From: Gemmatimonadota bacterium
Lineage (GTDB): Bacteria; Gemmatimonadota; Gemmatimonadetes; Longimicrobiales; Gaopeijiaceae
Length of the DNA: 42,207 nt
Direction of reading: 5' to 3'
NCBI GenBank assembly: GCA_009841165.1
Contig: VXMI01000216.1
Span: 1 to 42,207, forward strand
Made by a program: the position numbers and the translations under genes. Each line of letters opens with the position of its first letter. Position 1 is the stretch's first letter. Under the pieces are notes generated by a model. That model was given only the letters and a program-made list of their open reading frames with translations. It was not told where the DNA came from and did no database searches. This document shows positions 15,769 to 24,193 of the stretch, piece after piece.

Positions 15769-15784
15769 TCCCCCTTTCGGGGGA
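15769..15784. repeat. Hairpin repeat copy D (6-bp stem, TTTC loop)
   Basis: TCCCCC (15769-15774) pairs with GGGGGA (15779-15784). It lies 100 bp before the ATG of the LRR/protease gene, between that start and the 21-bp palindrome. The following leader is alignable with the leader after copy C. Confidence 0.55.
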
Positions 15785-15883
15785 CGCCGCCTCGCCGGGC
15801 CGCCCGTAGTCTGGTGGGCAAGCCTCTGCAGCCTGGGGCGAATTCCTGCACCAAGCCCGGCCTTGCGGGCGGCAAATGGATGC

Positions 15884-18800
15884 ATGAACCGCAACCGAAT
15901 CTTCATCCTTGCGGCAGCGACGCTGTCGGCGACCCTGTGGGCGTACGCCTGCGGCGACGCGGCCACCGAGCCTCCGCCTCCGCCCCCCGACCCGCCGCGT
16001 CCCACGACAGTCACGGTGAGCCCGGCGATGGCCGAACTGGCCGCCCTGGGCGCGACCGTGCAGCTCAGTGCCGAGGTGCGCGACCAGAACGGGCAGGTCA
16101 TGGCGCGGGCCACGGTGGCCTGGACGAGCGACAATGCCCCGGTGGCGATGGTGGACGGCTCGGGACTGGTGACGGCGGTAGGCAACGGGACGGCCACGAT
16201 CATGGCGACGGCGGGCGGTGCGTCAGGGAGTGCTACCGTTACGGTGGCCCAGGAGATCAGCGCAGTGTCGGTCACGCCCGCGACAGACACGCTGGTAGCG
16301 GGTGACACGCTGCACTTGGCGGCCGAGGCCACCGATGCGAATGGCCACCCCGTGGGGGAGGCCGAGTTCTCGTGGGAGTCGAGCGATACGTCGGTGGCGA
16401 TCGTGGACGATGCCGGTTTGGTGACCGGACTCGGCCCAGGACAAGCAAAGGTCACGGCCACCGCAGCCGAGATTACGGGCCGCGCGGACCTCACGGTCGT
16501 TGCTCCCGCACCGACGACCATTGCGGTCACCCCCGACACGTTGGCGTTGGCGGCTCTGGGACAGACCGCGCAACTAAGCGCCGAGGTGCGCGACCAGGCC
16601 GCACGTGCGATGGAGGGCGTCCGAGTTGCCTGGGCGAGTGCCGACACAACTGTCGCAGCGGTCGACTCGGTAGGACTGGTGACAGCAGCGGACGCTGGCG
16701 AAACGACGATCACCGCGACATCGGGCGAAGCATCGGGCAACGCGGTGGTCACCGTAATGCAATCGGCGAGTTCGATCGTCGTGTCGCCGCCCACGGACAC
16801 GATTGGGCTGGGCGACACGCTACGGTTGGTCGCGGAAGCGTTCGACGCGAACGGACACCGGGTCGCAGGCGCTCAGTTCGACTGGGCGTCGAGCGCCGTC
16901 TCGGTGGCCCGGGTGAACGGCTCGGGACTGGTGACGGCCTTCACCGAAGGGACGGCGACGATCACGGCGATGACGGGAGATGCCCGCGGCACGGCGGAGA
17001 TCACCGTCGAGAACCCCGACCGGGCGGCTCTGGTGGCGCTCTACCATGCCACGGACGGCCCGAACTGGGTCAACAACGAGAACTGGCTGACCGACGCGCC
17101 GCTGGGGGACTGGTACGGAATCGACACCGACGCCTCCGGGCGCGTAATCCGGATTCACCTTCGTGGCAGCTTTGACGACGACATCCGAGAGTGGGTGGGT
17201 CACGGGCTTTCCGGCACTATCCCGCCGGAGCTCGGACGCCTGGCGAAGCTGAAGGCACTACACCTCAACGTTAATGCTCTGACCGGTACGATCCCGCCGG
17301 AACTGTGGGATCTACGGGATCTGGTTTCGCTCAACCTCTCGGATAACAGTCTGAGAGGAGTGATCCCGCCGGAGCTGGGCGGCTTGGCGAATCTGAGGAG
17401 CTTGAGCCTCGCGCGTAACCTTCTTCGGGACCGGATTCCGCCGGAACTCGGGGGACTCGCCAACTTGACGCATCTCAACTTTCAGCACAACGAGTTGACG
17501 GGTCCGATTCCGCCGGAGCTTCGCGCTCTCACGGGATTGGAGATCATCGATTTCGGATGGAACAACCTGTCCGGCCGGATCCCATCGTGGCTGGGAGAAC
17601 TCACCAAGCTTCGGCAACTGAGCTTACACCTCAATGACTTGACGGGCCCGATCCCCCCTGAACTCAGCAATCTTGCCAGGCTCGAGACCCTCCTACTCAG
17701 CAAGAACAGGCTGACCGGTTTGATTCCACCCGAGCTGGGTCGACTCAGCAACTTGAGGAACCTGTGGTTGTTTGAAAACGGGCTGACGGGTCCGATACCG
17801 TCGGAACTGGCAGATATCAGTAGCCTGGAACAGCTTACGCTGTGGTACAACAATCTGACGGGACCGATACCGCCGGAGTTGGGCGACCTTGGCAACTTGA
17901 TTCAACTGGGGCTGCAGGAGAACAACCTGACGGGCCCGGTTCCTCCCGAACTGGGACGCCTCCGGCGATTGCGCAGCCTTGCGCTGTCCGGCAACAAGCT
18001 GACCGGTTCCGTTCCGCCCAGTTTTGTCGAACTGGACAGTCTGGAGGCCTTCGATTGCCGGTCCTCCCTGGGCGTATGCGTGCCCGCCACGGACGAGTTC
18101 CGGGAATGGATAGGGCAGGTGGACGCTCGCGGAAACTACACCATTCGTGTTGATGTCCTGTATTGCGACGAGATTGACGTACAGGCGCTGGAAGCTGTTT
18201 ACGAGGCCACAAACGGTTCCGGCTGGACACGGGACGACGGGTGGTTGGAGGAGGAGAATCTGGGCCGGTGGCACGGTGTGCAGACCGATTCGATCGGTCG
18301 GGTCTCCGGTCTCGACCTGACCGGCAACGGGCTGGCGGGATCCCTGCCGGACGCGCTGGGATTCCTGGCTGGCATGAGGGAATTGAGGATCGGCAACAAC
18401 GAGTTGACCGGTCGGCTTCCCCTGTCGCTGGCCAGCGTGCCGCTGGAGGAGCTGGACTACGGTGCGACGGCGCTGTGCGCACCGGACGACGCCGGTTTCC
18501 AGGCATGGCTTACCGGCATCCCCCGACACTCGGGGACGGGAGTCCCATGCTCGCCTCTTACGGACCGCGACATTCTTGAGTCGTTGTACTGGAACTCTGA
18601 CGGTCCCAACTGGCACAGCCGAACCGGCTGGGCCACCGACGCCCCGTTGGACCGGTGGCACGGCGTTACGACCGATGCCGCCGGGCGGGTTGTCGAGCTG
18701 CGACTTCGGTCCAACGGCCTGGCCGGCCCGATCCCGATCGAGATCGGTGAATTGAACCATCTTGAGTGGCTCAACCTTGGGGGCAACCAGCTCTACGGAG

Positions 18801-21232
18801 ACATTCCCTCTGAACTTGGAGGGCTGTCGGAGCTGAGAGGACTGGGTCTCTACGGCAACCGGATTTCGGGGACGATCCCGCCGGAGCTGGGCGACCTGAG
18901 CCGTCTGACTTGGCTCAATCTTGCTGCGAATGAACTCACGGGCGAGATCCCAAGAGGACTGACCAAGCTCGCCAACCTCGTCTCGCTGGACCTCGGATGG
19001 AACGTTCTGTCAGGTCCGATTCCGGCCGCATTGGGCAATCTGAGTCGCTTGGAACGGCTCGGACTCGCCAGCAACCAACTCAGCGGGGGCATTCCTCCGG
19101 AAATCGGCAGGCTGTCCGCGCTCAAGTCCATGCGGCTTGCCGACAACCGATTGACGGGCCCGATTCCGCCCCAGCTTGGCGCCTTGGGCCGCCTGTCCGC
19201 CGTGGACCTCTCCCGCAACCAACTTGCCGGCGCGATTCCCACCGAACTCGGCGGCCTCGCCGATCTTCGGGAACTCCGGCTCTCCAACAACGAGATCTCC
19301 GGATCGATTCCCGCCGGATTGGGGCGATCCGGCAAACTTGGGGCGCTGGAACTCTCCGACAATCGACTCTCGGGACCTATCCCCGCCGAGTTGGGCCGTC
19401 TCGGCAACCTGGTCACGCTGCATCTCGGCGACAATCAACTCTCGGGAACGCTGCCGGCCGAACTCGGGCGCGCGACCAAGCTGGAGAATCTCGACCTCCG
19501 ATCCAACGCGCTGTTCGGTCCCGTGCCACCGCAGTTCGGCGACCTCGGACTGCTCAAGCAATTGATTCTGGCGGACAACCCTGGTCTGGCCGGGCCGATG
19601 CCTTCTGAGATCCTGGCCATCGGAGGACTCGAACGTTTGATGGCGGGAGGCACCGCACTCTGCTGGCCGCCCGATGCCGCCTACGCCGAATGGTTCCGTG
19701 GCATCGCCGACCGCCGCCTGGTGCGTTGCGATGGTGGAGCGGCGGCGTATCTGACGCAGAGCGTGCAGTCATGGGACGATCCTGTGCCACTGCTGGCCGG
19801 AGAGCCGGCGCTGCTGCGCGTTTTCGTGACCGCGGCCGAGGCCGGCACGGCGACGATGCCTGATGTCCGCGCCACCTTCTTCGTCGACGGAACCGAGCGG
19901 CACACCGTCCATATCGCCGCAACGACGCAATCCATCCCCTCCGAGATCATGGAAGGCGATCTTGCGCTGTCCGCGAATGCCGAGATTCCCGACTGGGTCA
20001 TCGTGCCAGGGCTCGAGATGGTGATTGAAGTCGATCCGGCAGGCACACTCGATTCCGGACTTGGAGTCACGAAGCGTATCCCCGAAGAAGGGCGTATGGC
20101 CGTAGACGTCCGGCCTGTGCAGCCCTTGCGCCTGACCCTTATCCCGTTTCTCAACGCAACCGAACCGGACTCGTCCGTCTTGGCGGACGTCTCCGCGATG
20201 GCTGCGGATCCGGATGGTCACGAGTTGCTCCGTGACGTGCGTGCGCTGCTGCCGATCGCGGATTTCACCGTTGAGGCACATGAACCCGTGATCGTATCCA
20301 CCCCGGACGTCCGCAGTATGCTGGGGCAGGTTGTGGCGATGCGTCTGCTGGAGGGTGGTTCGGGCTATTGGATGGGAATCTGGGACGGGGTTCGCAACGC
20401 CGGGCTCCAAATTCTGTCTGGTGGAGTGGCTCGCTTTGGGCGCGAAGAGTCCGTATCGAACCGCAGCGCCCGTACAATTGCCCACGAGTTGGGGCACAAC
20501 CTTGGCCTTGGTCACGCGCCGTGCGGCAGTCCCGCCTTCGTTGACCCCTGGTTTCCGCACGATGGTGGCAGGACAGGGGCCTGGGGGTACGACTTCAAGA
20601 AGAGCACGCTGGTGACCCCGGAGGCGCCCGACATCATGTCCTACTGCTGGACTGGTCTCCTCTGGATCAGCGATTACTTCTTCAACAAGGCGCTGGCTCA
20701 CCGAATTGCCCACGGCGGTTCGACAGCGGCCGCGCTTACCGTGGAAACCGATCCCGTGCGCTCCCTTCTGATCTGGGGTGGAAGGGACCAAGACGGCGTC
20801 CCGTACCTCGATCCCGCCTTCGTGGTCGATGCGACGCCCTCTCTGCCTCGCGCGGGCGGAGAGTACACCATCGATGGTGCGGCCAGTGACGGAACCCCCC
20901 TCTTCTCGCTCAGCTTCGACATGCCGGTCAACCCGGACGCCGAAGCACAGGAAACGAGTTTCGTCTTTGCGCTGCCTACGCAACCCGGCTGGCAGGATGA
21001 CTTGGCAAGCATCACTCTGTCCGGCCCGAACGGCTCGGCCATCCTGGATGAGAGCACGGACCGCCCGATGGCCATCCTGCGCGATCCCCGGACCGGGCAG
21101 GTGCGCGGGTTCCTTCGGGTTCCGACCGCCCCAACCCCAGTCGCGGCGGACGCGGTGGGGCACGCCGCCGGGACGGTACTGGAGGTGCTCTTCAGCCGAG
21201 GGATTCCGGGCCCCGAGGCGTGGCTGCGATGA
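15884..21232 (+). CDS. Giant surface lipoprotein: four BIG2 domains, about 27 LRRs and a C-terminal metzincin protease
   Basis: The product has 1782 residues from ATG 15884. The lipobox WAYAC places the lipidated Cys at residue 23, followed by a Pro-rich linker. Four BIG2 Ig-like domains span ~40-385. An N-cap (GPNWVNNENWLTDAP, ~394) leads into 12 plant-like LRRs (~440-720, LTGPIPPELGDLGNL type). A second N-cap (~767) has two LRRs and a Cys C-cap. A third N-cap (~896) has 13 LRRs to ~1260, then a CWPPDAAYAEWF cap. Residues ~1290-1782 form a metalloprotease: HELGHNLGLGH (His1534, Glu1535, His1538, His1544) and Met-turn DIMSYCW (Met1585), the metzincin pattern, perhaps M66-like. LRRs probably bind a surface or host ligand while the protease acts on it; substrate is unknown. 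The start is chosen for the signal peptide; upstream frame to 15719 is leader. Confidence 0.85.
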   Translation: MNRNRIFILAAATLSATLWAYACGDAATEPPPPPPDPPRPTTVTVSPAMAELAALGATVQLSAEVRDQNGQVMARATVAWTSDNAPVAMVDGSGLVTAVGNGTATIMATAGGASGSATVTVAQEISAVSVTPATDTLVAGDTLHLAAEATDANGHPVGEAEFSWESSDTSVAIVDDAGLVTGLGPGQAKVTATAAEITGRADLTVVAPAPTTIAVTPDTLALAALGQTAQLSAEVRDQAARAMEGVRVAWASADTTVAAVDSVGLVTAADAGETTITATSGEASGNAVVTVMQSASSIVVSPPTDTIGLGDTLRLVAEAFDANGHRVAGAQFDWASSAVSVARVNGSGLVTAFTEGTATITAMTGDARGTAEITVENPDRAALVALYHATDGPNWVNNENWLTDAPLGDWYGIDTDASGRVIRIHLRGSFDDDIREWVGHGLSGTIPPELGRLAKLKALHLNVNALTGTIPPELWDLRDLVSLNLSDNSLRGVIPPELGGLANLRSLSLARNLLRDRIPPELGGLANLTHLNFQHNELTGPIPPELRALTGLEIIDFGWNNLSGRIPSWLGELTKLRQLSLHLNDLTGPIPPELSNLARLETLLLSKNRLTGLIPPELGRLSNLRNLWLFENGLTGPIPSELADISSLEQLTLWYNNLTGPIPPELGDLGNLIQLGLQENNLTGPVPPELGRLRRLRSLALSGNKLTGSVPPSFVELDSLEAFDCRSSLGVCVPATDEFREWIGQVDARGNYTIRVDVLYCDEIDVQALEAVYEATNGSGWTRDDGWLEEENLGRWHGVQTDSIGRVSGLDLTGNGLAGSLPDALGFLAGMRELRIGNNELTGRLPLSLASVPLEELDYGATALCAPDDAGFQAWLTGIPRHSGTGVPCSPLTDRDILESLYWNSDGPNWHSRTGWATDAPLDRWHGVTTDAAGRVVELRLRSNGLAGPIPIEIGELNHLEWLNLGGNQLYGDIPSELGGLSELRGLGLYGNRISGTIPPELGDLSRLTWLNLAANELTGEIPRGLTKLANLVSLDLGWNVLSGPIPAALGNLSRLERLGLASNQLSGGIPPEIGRLSALKSMRLADNRLTGPIPPQLGALGRLSAVDLSRNQLAGAIPTELGGLADLRELRLSNNEISGSIPAGLGRSGKLGALELSDNRLSGPIPAELGRLGNLVTLHLGDNQLSGTLPAELGRATKLENLDLRSNALFGPVPPQFGDLGLLKQLILADNPGLAGPMPSEILAIGGLERLMAGGTALCWPPDAAYAEWFRGIADRRLVRCDGGAAAYLTQSVQSWDDPVPLLAGEPALLRVFVTAAEAGTATMPDVRATFFVDGTERHTVHIAATTQSIPSEIMEGDLALSANAEIPDWVIVPGLEMVIEVDPAGTLDSGLGVTKRIPEEGRMAVDVRPVQPLRLTLIPFLNATEPDSSVLADVSAMAADPDGHELLRDVRALLPIADFTVEAHEPVIVSTPDVRSMLGQVVAMRLLEGGSGYWMGIWDGVRNAGLQILSGGVARFGREESVSNRSARTIAHELGHNLGLGHAPCGSPAFVDPWFPHDGGRTGAWGYDFKKSTLVTPEAPDIMSYCWTGLLWISDYFFNKALAHRIAHGGSTAAALTVETDPVRSLLIWGGRDQDGVPYLDPAFVVDATPSLPRAGGEYTIDGAASDGTPLFSLSFDMPVNPDAEAQETSFVFALPTQPGWQDDLASITLSGPNGSAILDESTDRPMAILRDPRTGQVRGFLRVPTAPTPVAADAVGHAAGTVLEVLFSRGIPGPEAWLR

Positions 21233-21338
21233 CGAAACGTGAGTTCCGCGCGGCCACGATTCCATTGGTCGACGATTACCACTCGGTTGCCGTCAGGAAC
21301 TTGAACCATTTGAGCGACGACATCTCTGCGCAGGGGCC

Positions 21339-23270
21339 TCAGCGGCCCGGAGGCGGAATAACCCGCACCACGTTGCCGTCCCGGTCCACGACGGCGATGG
21401 GCATGCGCAAGATGTGGTCACCGAGGTCGACCGCGCCGTCGCGAGCGGCCGCACGAGGGGCGTCGGCATCCGCGTACACCGGCGGCGGCAGCACATAGTC
21501 GTCCGCCACGCCGAAATCCACGCCCTCGTACCCGACATCCACCATCGACGCCAGGCTCAGCACGCTCAGCGGATTCAACCCCCGGTCGGGGAACGGCGTC
21601 ATCAGCTCGGACCGGAAGACCAGTTCCCGCCAGTGGCCGTTCCACACGCCCTCGCCGCCCTGGTGCTGCACAGGAACGAATTCGTCGTCGGGGTAGGCGT
21701 CGCCCCGGATCCGACCCCAGGCCGCGACCGCCGAGTCGCCGGTGAACCGGGTGTCCTGGCCGCCGAACCCCGAAGCCGGATTCTCGAGGAGGCCAAGGTG
21801 ATCCCAGAGGGTCCCGAACCCGATCACGTGCGCCATCTCGTGGAGGATGGTGCCCTCGAGGTGGCCGTTGGACTCAAGGCCGTCCATGTCGCCCGCATCG
21901 AAGAACATCACCCCGACCACGGGCAACGAGTTGTCGGCGCGGATCTGACACGGACCGGCGCCTCCGAAGACGCCCGCGGGCCCGTCGATCTCCTTGATCT
22001 GGACGTAGATCAGCAGGTCGTCGACCACGCGGTCGCCGGGGATCTCCTCGGCAATGTCGTTCTTCTCAAGGCAGTCCTCCAAGGCCGGCTTGCGCACGGT
22101 GCTCCAGTCGAGATTCCCCGTGATCGCGTGCTCCCAGAACCGTTCGGCCCTCTCGAATGCCTGGCGCTGCGATTCGGTCAGGAGCGACGTGGTCACGTGC
22201 ACGATCTCGATGTCGTAGACAGCCTCCGTCGCCGTCGCGCTGAAAACCACCGGGTCCGCGGTGCTGCCGGCGTCGGTCACGCTGGCGGTGAGCCTGTAGG
22301 TCGTTCCTGCCGTTGTGCCGAGGACCCAGGTGTCTACCGCCGCGATCCCGGCCGCGTCGGTCGTCACCACCGTCGGGATGACTTCACTGTCGGCGCTTGC
22401 GGAGAAGGTGACGTTGACCCCGGCGGCGGGATTGCCGTGCGCATCCTCGACCCTCACCCGGGGCGCAACCGCCACGGGCAGCGTGGTCTCCGACTCCTGC
22501 CCGTCCCCTGCCACGGCCACGAGCCGCGCGGCGGGCCCCGGCAGCGCGACGGCCTCGAAGCGAACCGGGTTGCCAATGATCCCGTCGCCCTCCACGCGCG
22601 CGAACAGCTGGTAGACCCCTGTCGCGGCACCCAGCGTCCAGGCGCCCGGGCTGGCGCGGCCCTGCGCGTTCGTGCGCACCTCGGCGTTGGCGACGGTGGC
22701 GCCCAACTCGGTCGTGAAGATTACCGGAATGTCGGCCAGCGGGACGCCGCTCCCGTCGGTGACGAGCACTTCAGGCGCCACCGGGACCGCCGTTGCGACC
22801 AGTGCCTCCTGATCAGCCCCCGCGACGGCCACGATCTCGGCCGGTATGCCCAGGGCGGTGGCGTGGAACACCACCGGATCGATCCCGGCGACGCTCGCGC
22901 GCAACTCCTGCGGACCGGGCGCGCCCATCGTCCATCTGCCCGGCGACGCGATGCCGTTGGCGTCGGTCACGGCGGTGGACGACGGCACCGAGCCGCCGCC
23001 GACCGTAACGTCGAAGCCGACCGTGATGCCGCTTACGCCCGTGCCGGACCGGGCGGTCACTCGCACGCGCACGGGCTCGCCGGCCTCTATCCCCGTGCGG
23101 GCCGTCTGCCCGTCGCCGGAGTGGATGACCAGCGCGGCGGGGGAATCGGGATCGGGGCCGGTCTGGTCGCCGCCGCACGACGTCAGGACGATGGTCGCGA
23201 AAGCGGCGAGGATGGCGAATGGGACGCCGACACGGAGGGGAGCGGACCGTGTCCGCGATCGGGAAGCCAT
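21339..23270 (-). CDS. Ig-domain lipoprotein with an M8 (leishmanolysin-like) metalloprotease domain
   Basis: A 643-residue lipoprotein (lipobox VLTSCGGD) with ATG 23270 preceded by AGGA. Three invasin-like Ig (BIG1-type) repeats follow, each with a DA/TNA-G-A-PG-W pattern (DANGIASPGRWTMGA; TNAQGRASPGAWTLGA; TDAAGIAAVDTWVLG). From about residue 350 there is a protease domain: HEMAHVIGFG gives His477, Glu478 and His481. A distant third His at 546 (GHWREL) and Met557 in SELMTP give the long spacing typical of leishmanolysin-type M8 metzincins. It probably digests proteins outside the cell. It is convergent with the LRR/protease gene, so two unrelated metzincin lipoproteins lie end to end. All zinc ligands are present. 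Confidence 0.85.
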   Translation of the reverse strand: MASRSRTRSAPLRVGVPFAILAAFATIVLTSCGGDQTGPDPDSPAALVIHSGDGQTARTGIEAGEPVRVRVTARSGTGVSGITVGFDVTVGGGSVPSSTAVTDANGIASPGRWTMGAPGPQELRASVAGIDPVVFHATALGIPAEIVAVAGADQEALVATAVPVAPEVLVTDGSGVPLADIPVIFTTELGATVANAEVRTNAQGRASPGAWTLGAATGVYQLFARVEGDGIIGNPVRFEAVALPGPAARLVAVAGDGQESETTLPVAVAPRVRVEDAHGNPAAGVNVTFSASADSEVIPTVVTTDAAGIAAVDTWVLGTTAGTTYRLTASVTDAGSTADPVVFSATATEAVYDIEIVHVTTSLLTESQRQAFERAERFWEHAITGNLDWSTVRKPALEDCLEKNDIAEEIPGDRVVDDLLIYVQIKEIDGPAGVFGGAGPCQIRADNSLPVVGVMFFDAGDMDGLESNGHLEGTILHEMAHVIGFGTLWDHLGLLENPASGFGGQDTRFTGDSAVAAWGRIRGDAYPDDEFVPVQHQGGEGVWNGHWRELVFRSELMTPFPDRGLNPLSVLSLASMVDVGYEGVDFGVADDYVLPPPVYADADAPRAAARDGAVDLGDHILRMPIAVVDRDGNVVRVIPPPGR

Positions 23271-23439
23271 GGTGGATTCCTACAGGGGTGCGTCACCACG
23301 CGCAAGTCGGACCGAGCACCGTGCTCGACATCGCGCCCGTGATCCGGGTCAGGGTGATTCCCCGCGCCCGCCCGCCGTGCGCAGCGCTGTGCCCTCGAAG
23401 TTGACGATCGCCGTCTGGTCTGTCGCCTGGGCGAAGGGG

Positions 23440-24024
23440 TCAAGACTCGGAGTATTTCGTGTTGGGAGCCACGTTCATCCCGACCGGGACTCTGGCCCGT
23501 GCGGCAATCCTGGCGTTGGTTCCGATTCGCGCATTCGCGCCTACCACAGCCTCCGCCGCCACTCCCGCCCGCCTGTTGAGCACCGCGCCGGCCCCGATCA
23601 TGGCCCTTGCCCCGATCGTTGCCCTCTGCTCGATGACGGCGCCCTGGTCGACCGTGGCCCCTTTGCCGATGTGCGCCCCCTGACCGATTCTGACCCCATC
23701 CTCGATCTGTGAATAGGACTCGATGGAGGCGTAGCGACCCACAGCGACGCCGCGACCGATTCTGACCCGGCTTCCGATGGTGACGTGGGCGCCGATGACG
23801 GCCTCGGCGTGGATGTCGCTGTGTGGACCGATGGTGGATTCTTCGCCCACAACGGCGTAGGCGCGCACTACGCCCCGGAGACGCACGATGGCGTCCTCGG
23901 CAATTCTCGCCCCTTTTCCGATTGTGGCCAGATACCCCACCATGGCCCCCGGATCGATGGTCGCCTGTGCACCAATGTGGGCCGACGGGTGAACCGTCGC
24001 GGTCTTGTCGATCCGTTCAGCCAA
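23440..24024 (-). CDS. Hexapeptide-repeat (left-handed beta-helix) protein
   Basis: A 194-residue protein made almost wholly of hexapeptide repeats with [LIV]-G-x-x-[AS] periodicity: VHPSAHIGAQATIDPGA, VIGAHVTIGSRVRIGRGVAV, RIGQGAHIGKGATVDQGAVI, VVGANARIGTNARIAARARV. These fold as a left-handed beta-helix, as in acyl- and acetyltransferases and gamma-carbonic anhydrases. No catalytic His in an obvious acetyltransferase context was found, so a structural or acyltransferase role cannot be settled. The only possible start is TTG 24024, because TAG lies 12 bp upstream in frame; the ribosome-binding site is poor. It is divergent from the histidine kinase gene. Confidence 0.75.
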   Translation of the reverse strand: MAERIDKTATVHPSAHIGAQATIDPGAMVGYLATIGKGARIAEDAIVRLRGVVRAYAVVGEESTIGPHSDIHAEAVIGAHVTIGSRVRIGRGVAVGRYASIESYSQIEDGVRIGQGAHIGKGATVDQGAVIEQRATIGARAMIGAGAVLNRRAGVAAEAVVGANARIGTNARIAARARVPVGMNVAPNTKYSES

Positions 24025-24193
24025 CCTGGAGGTTCTCTACGAGTTCGGAGTCGCGATCTGTCCCGGACGGGTTTAGATTATAGCTGGACTAAAACGATCC
24101 TTGGGCGATCGGCAGCTGTTTATCGACGATACTCTGGCGATAAACAGACTGCGCACCTGCAAACTGAACGGAATCCCTGACAAGGATCGGCCG

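Noticed and set aside
15523..16818. Long minus-strand open frame (431 codons) opposite the BIG2 region
   Set aside because: It is the antisense of a repetitive GC-rich gene; its Ala/Val/Ser/Thr-rich product has no domain and no start context, while the plus strand encodes clear BIG2 and LRR domains.
19769..21265. Minus-strand open frame (498 codons) opposite the metzincin domain
   Set aside because: The plus strand carries HELGHNLGLGH and a Met-turn; the antisense product has no recognisable motif.
21414..23342. Plus-strand open frame (642 codons) opposite the M8-like gene
   Set aside because: His/Arg/Gly-rich product typical of antisense reading in GC-rich DNA; the minus strand encodes signal peptide, Ig repeats and a zinc site.
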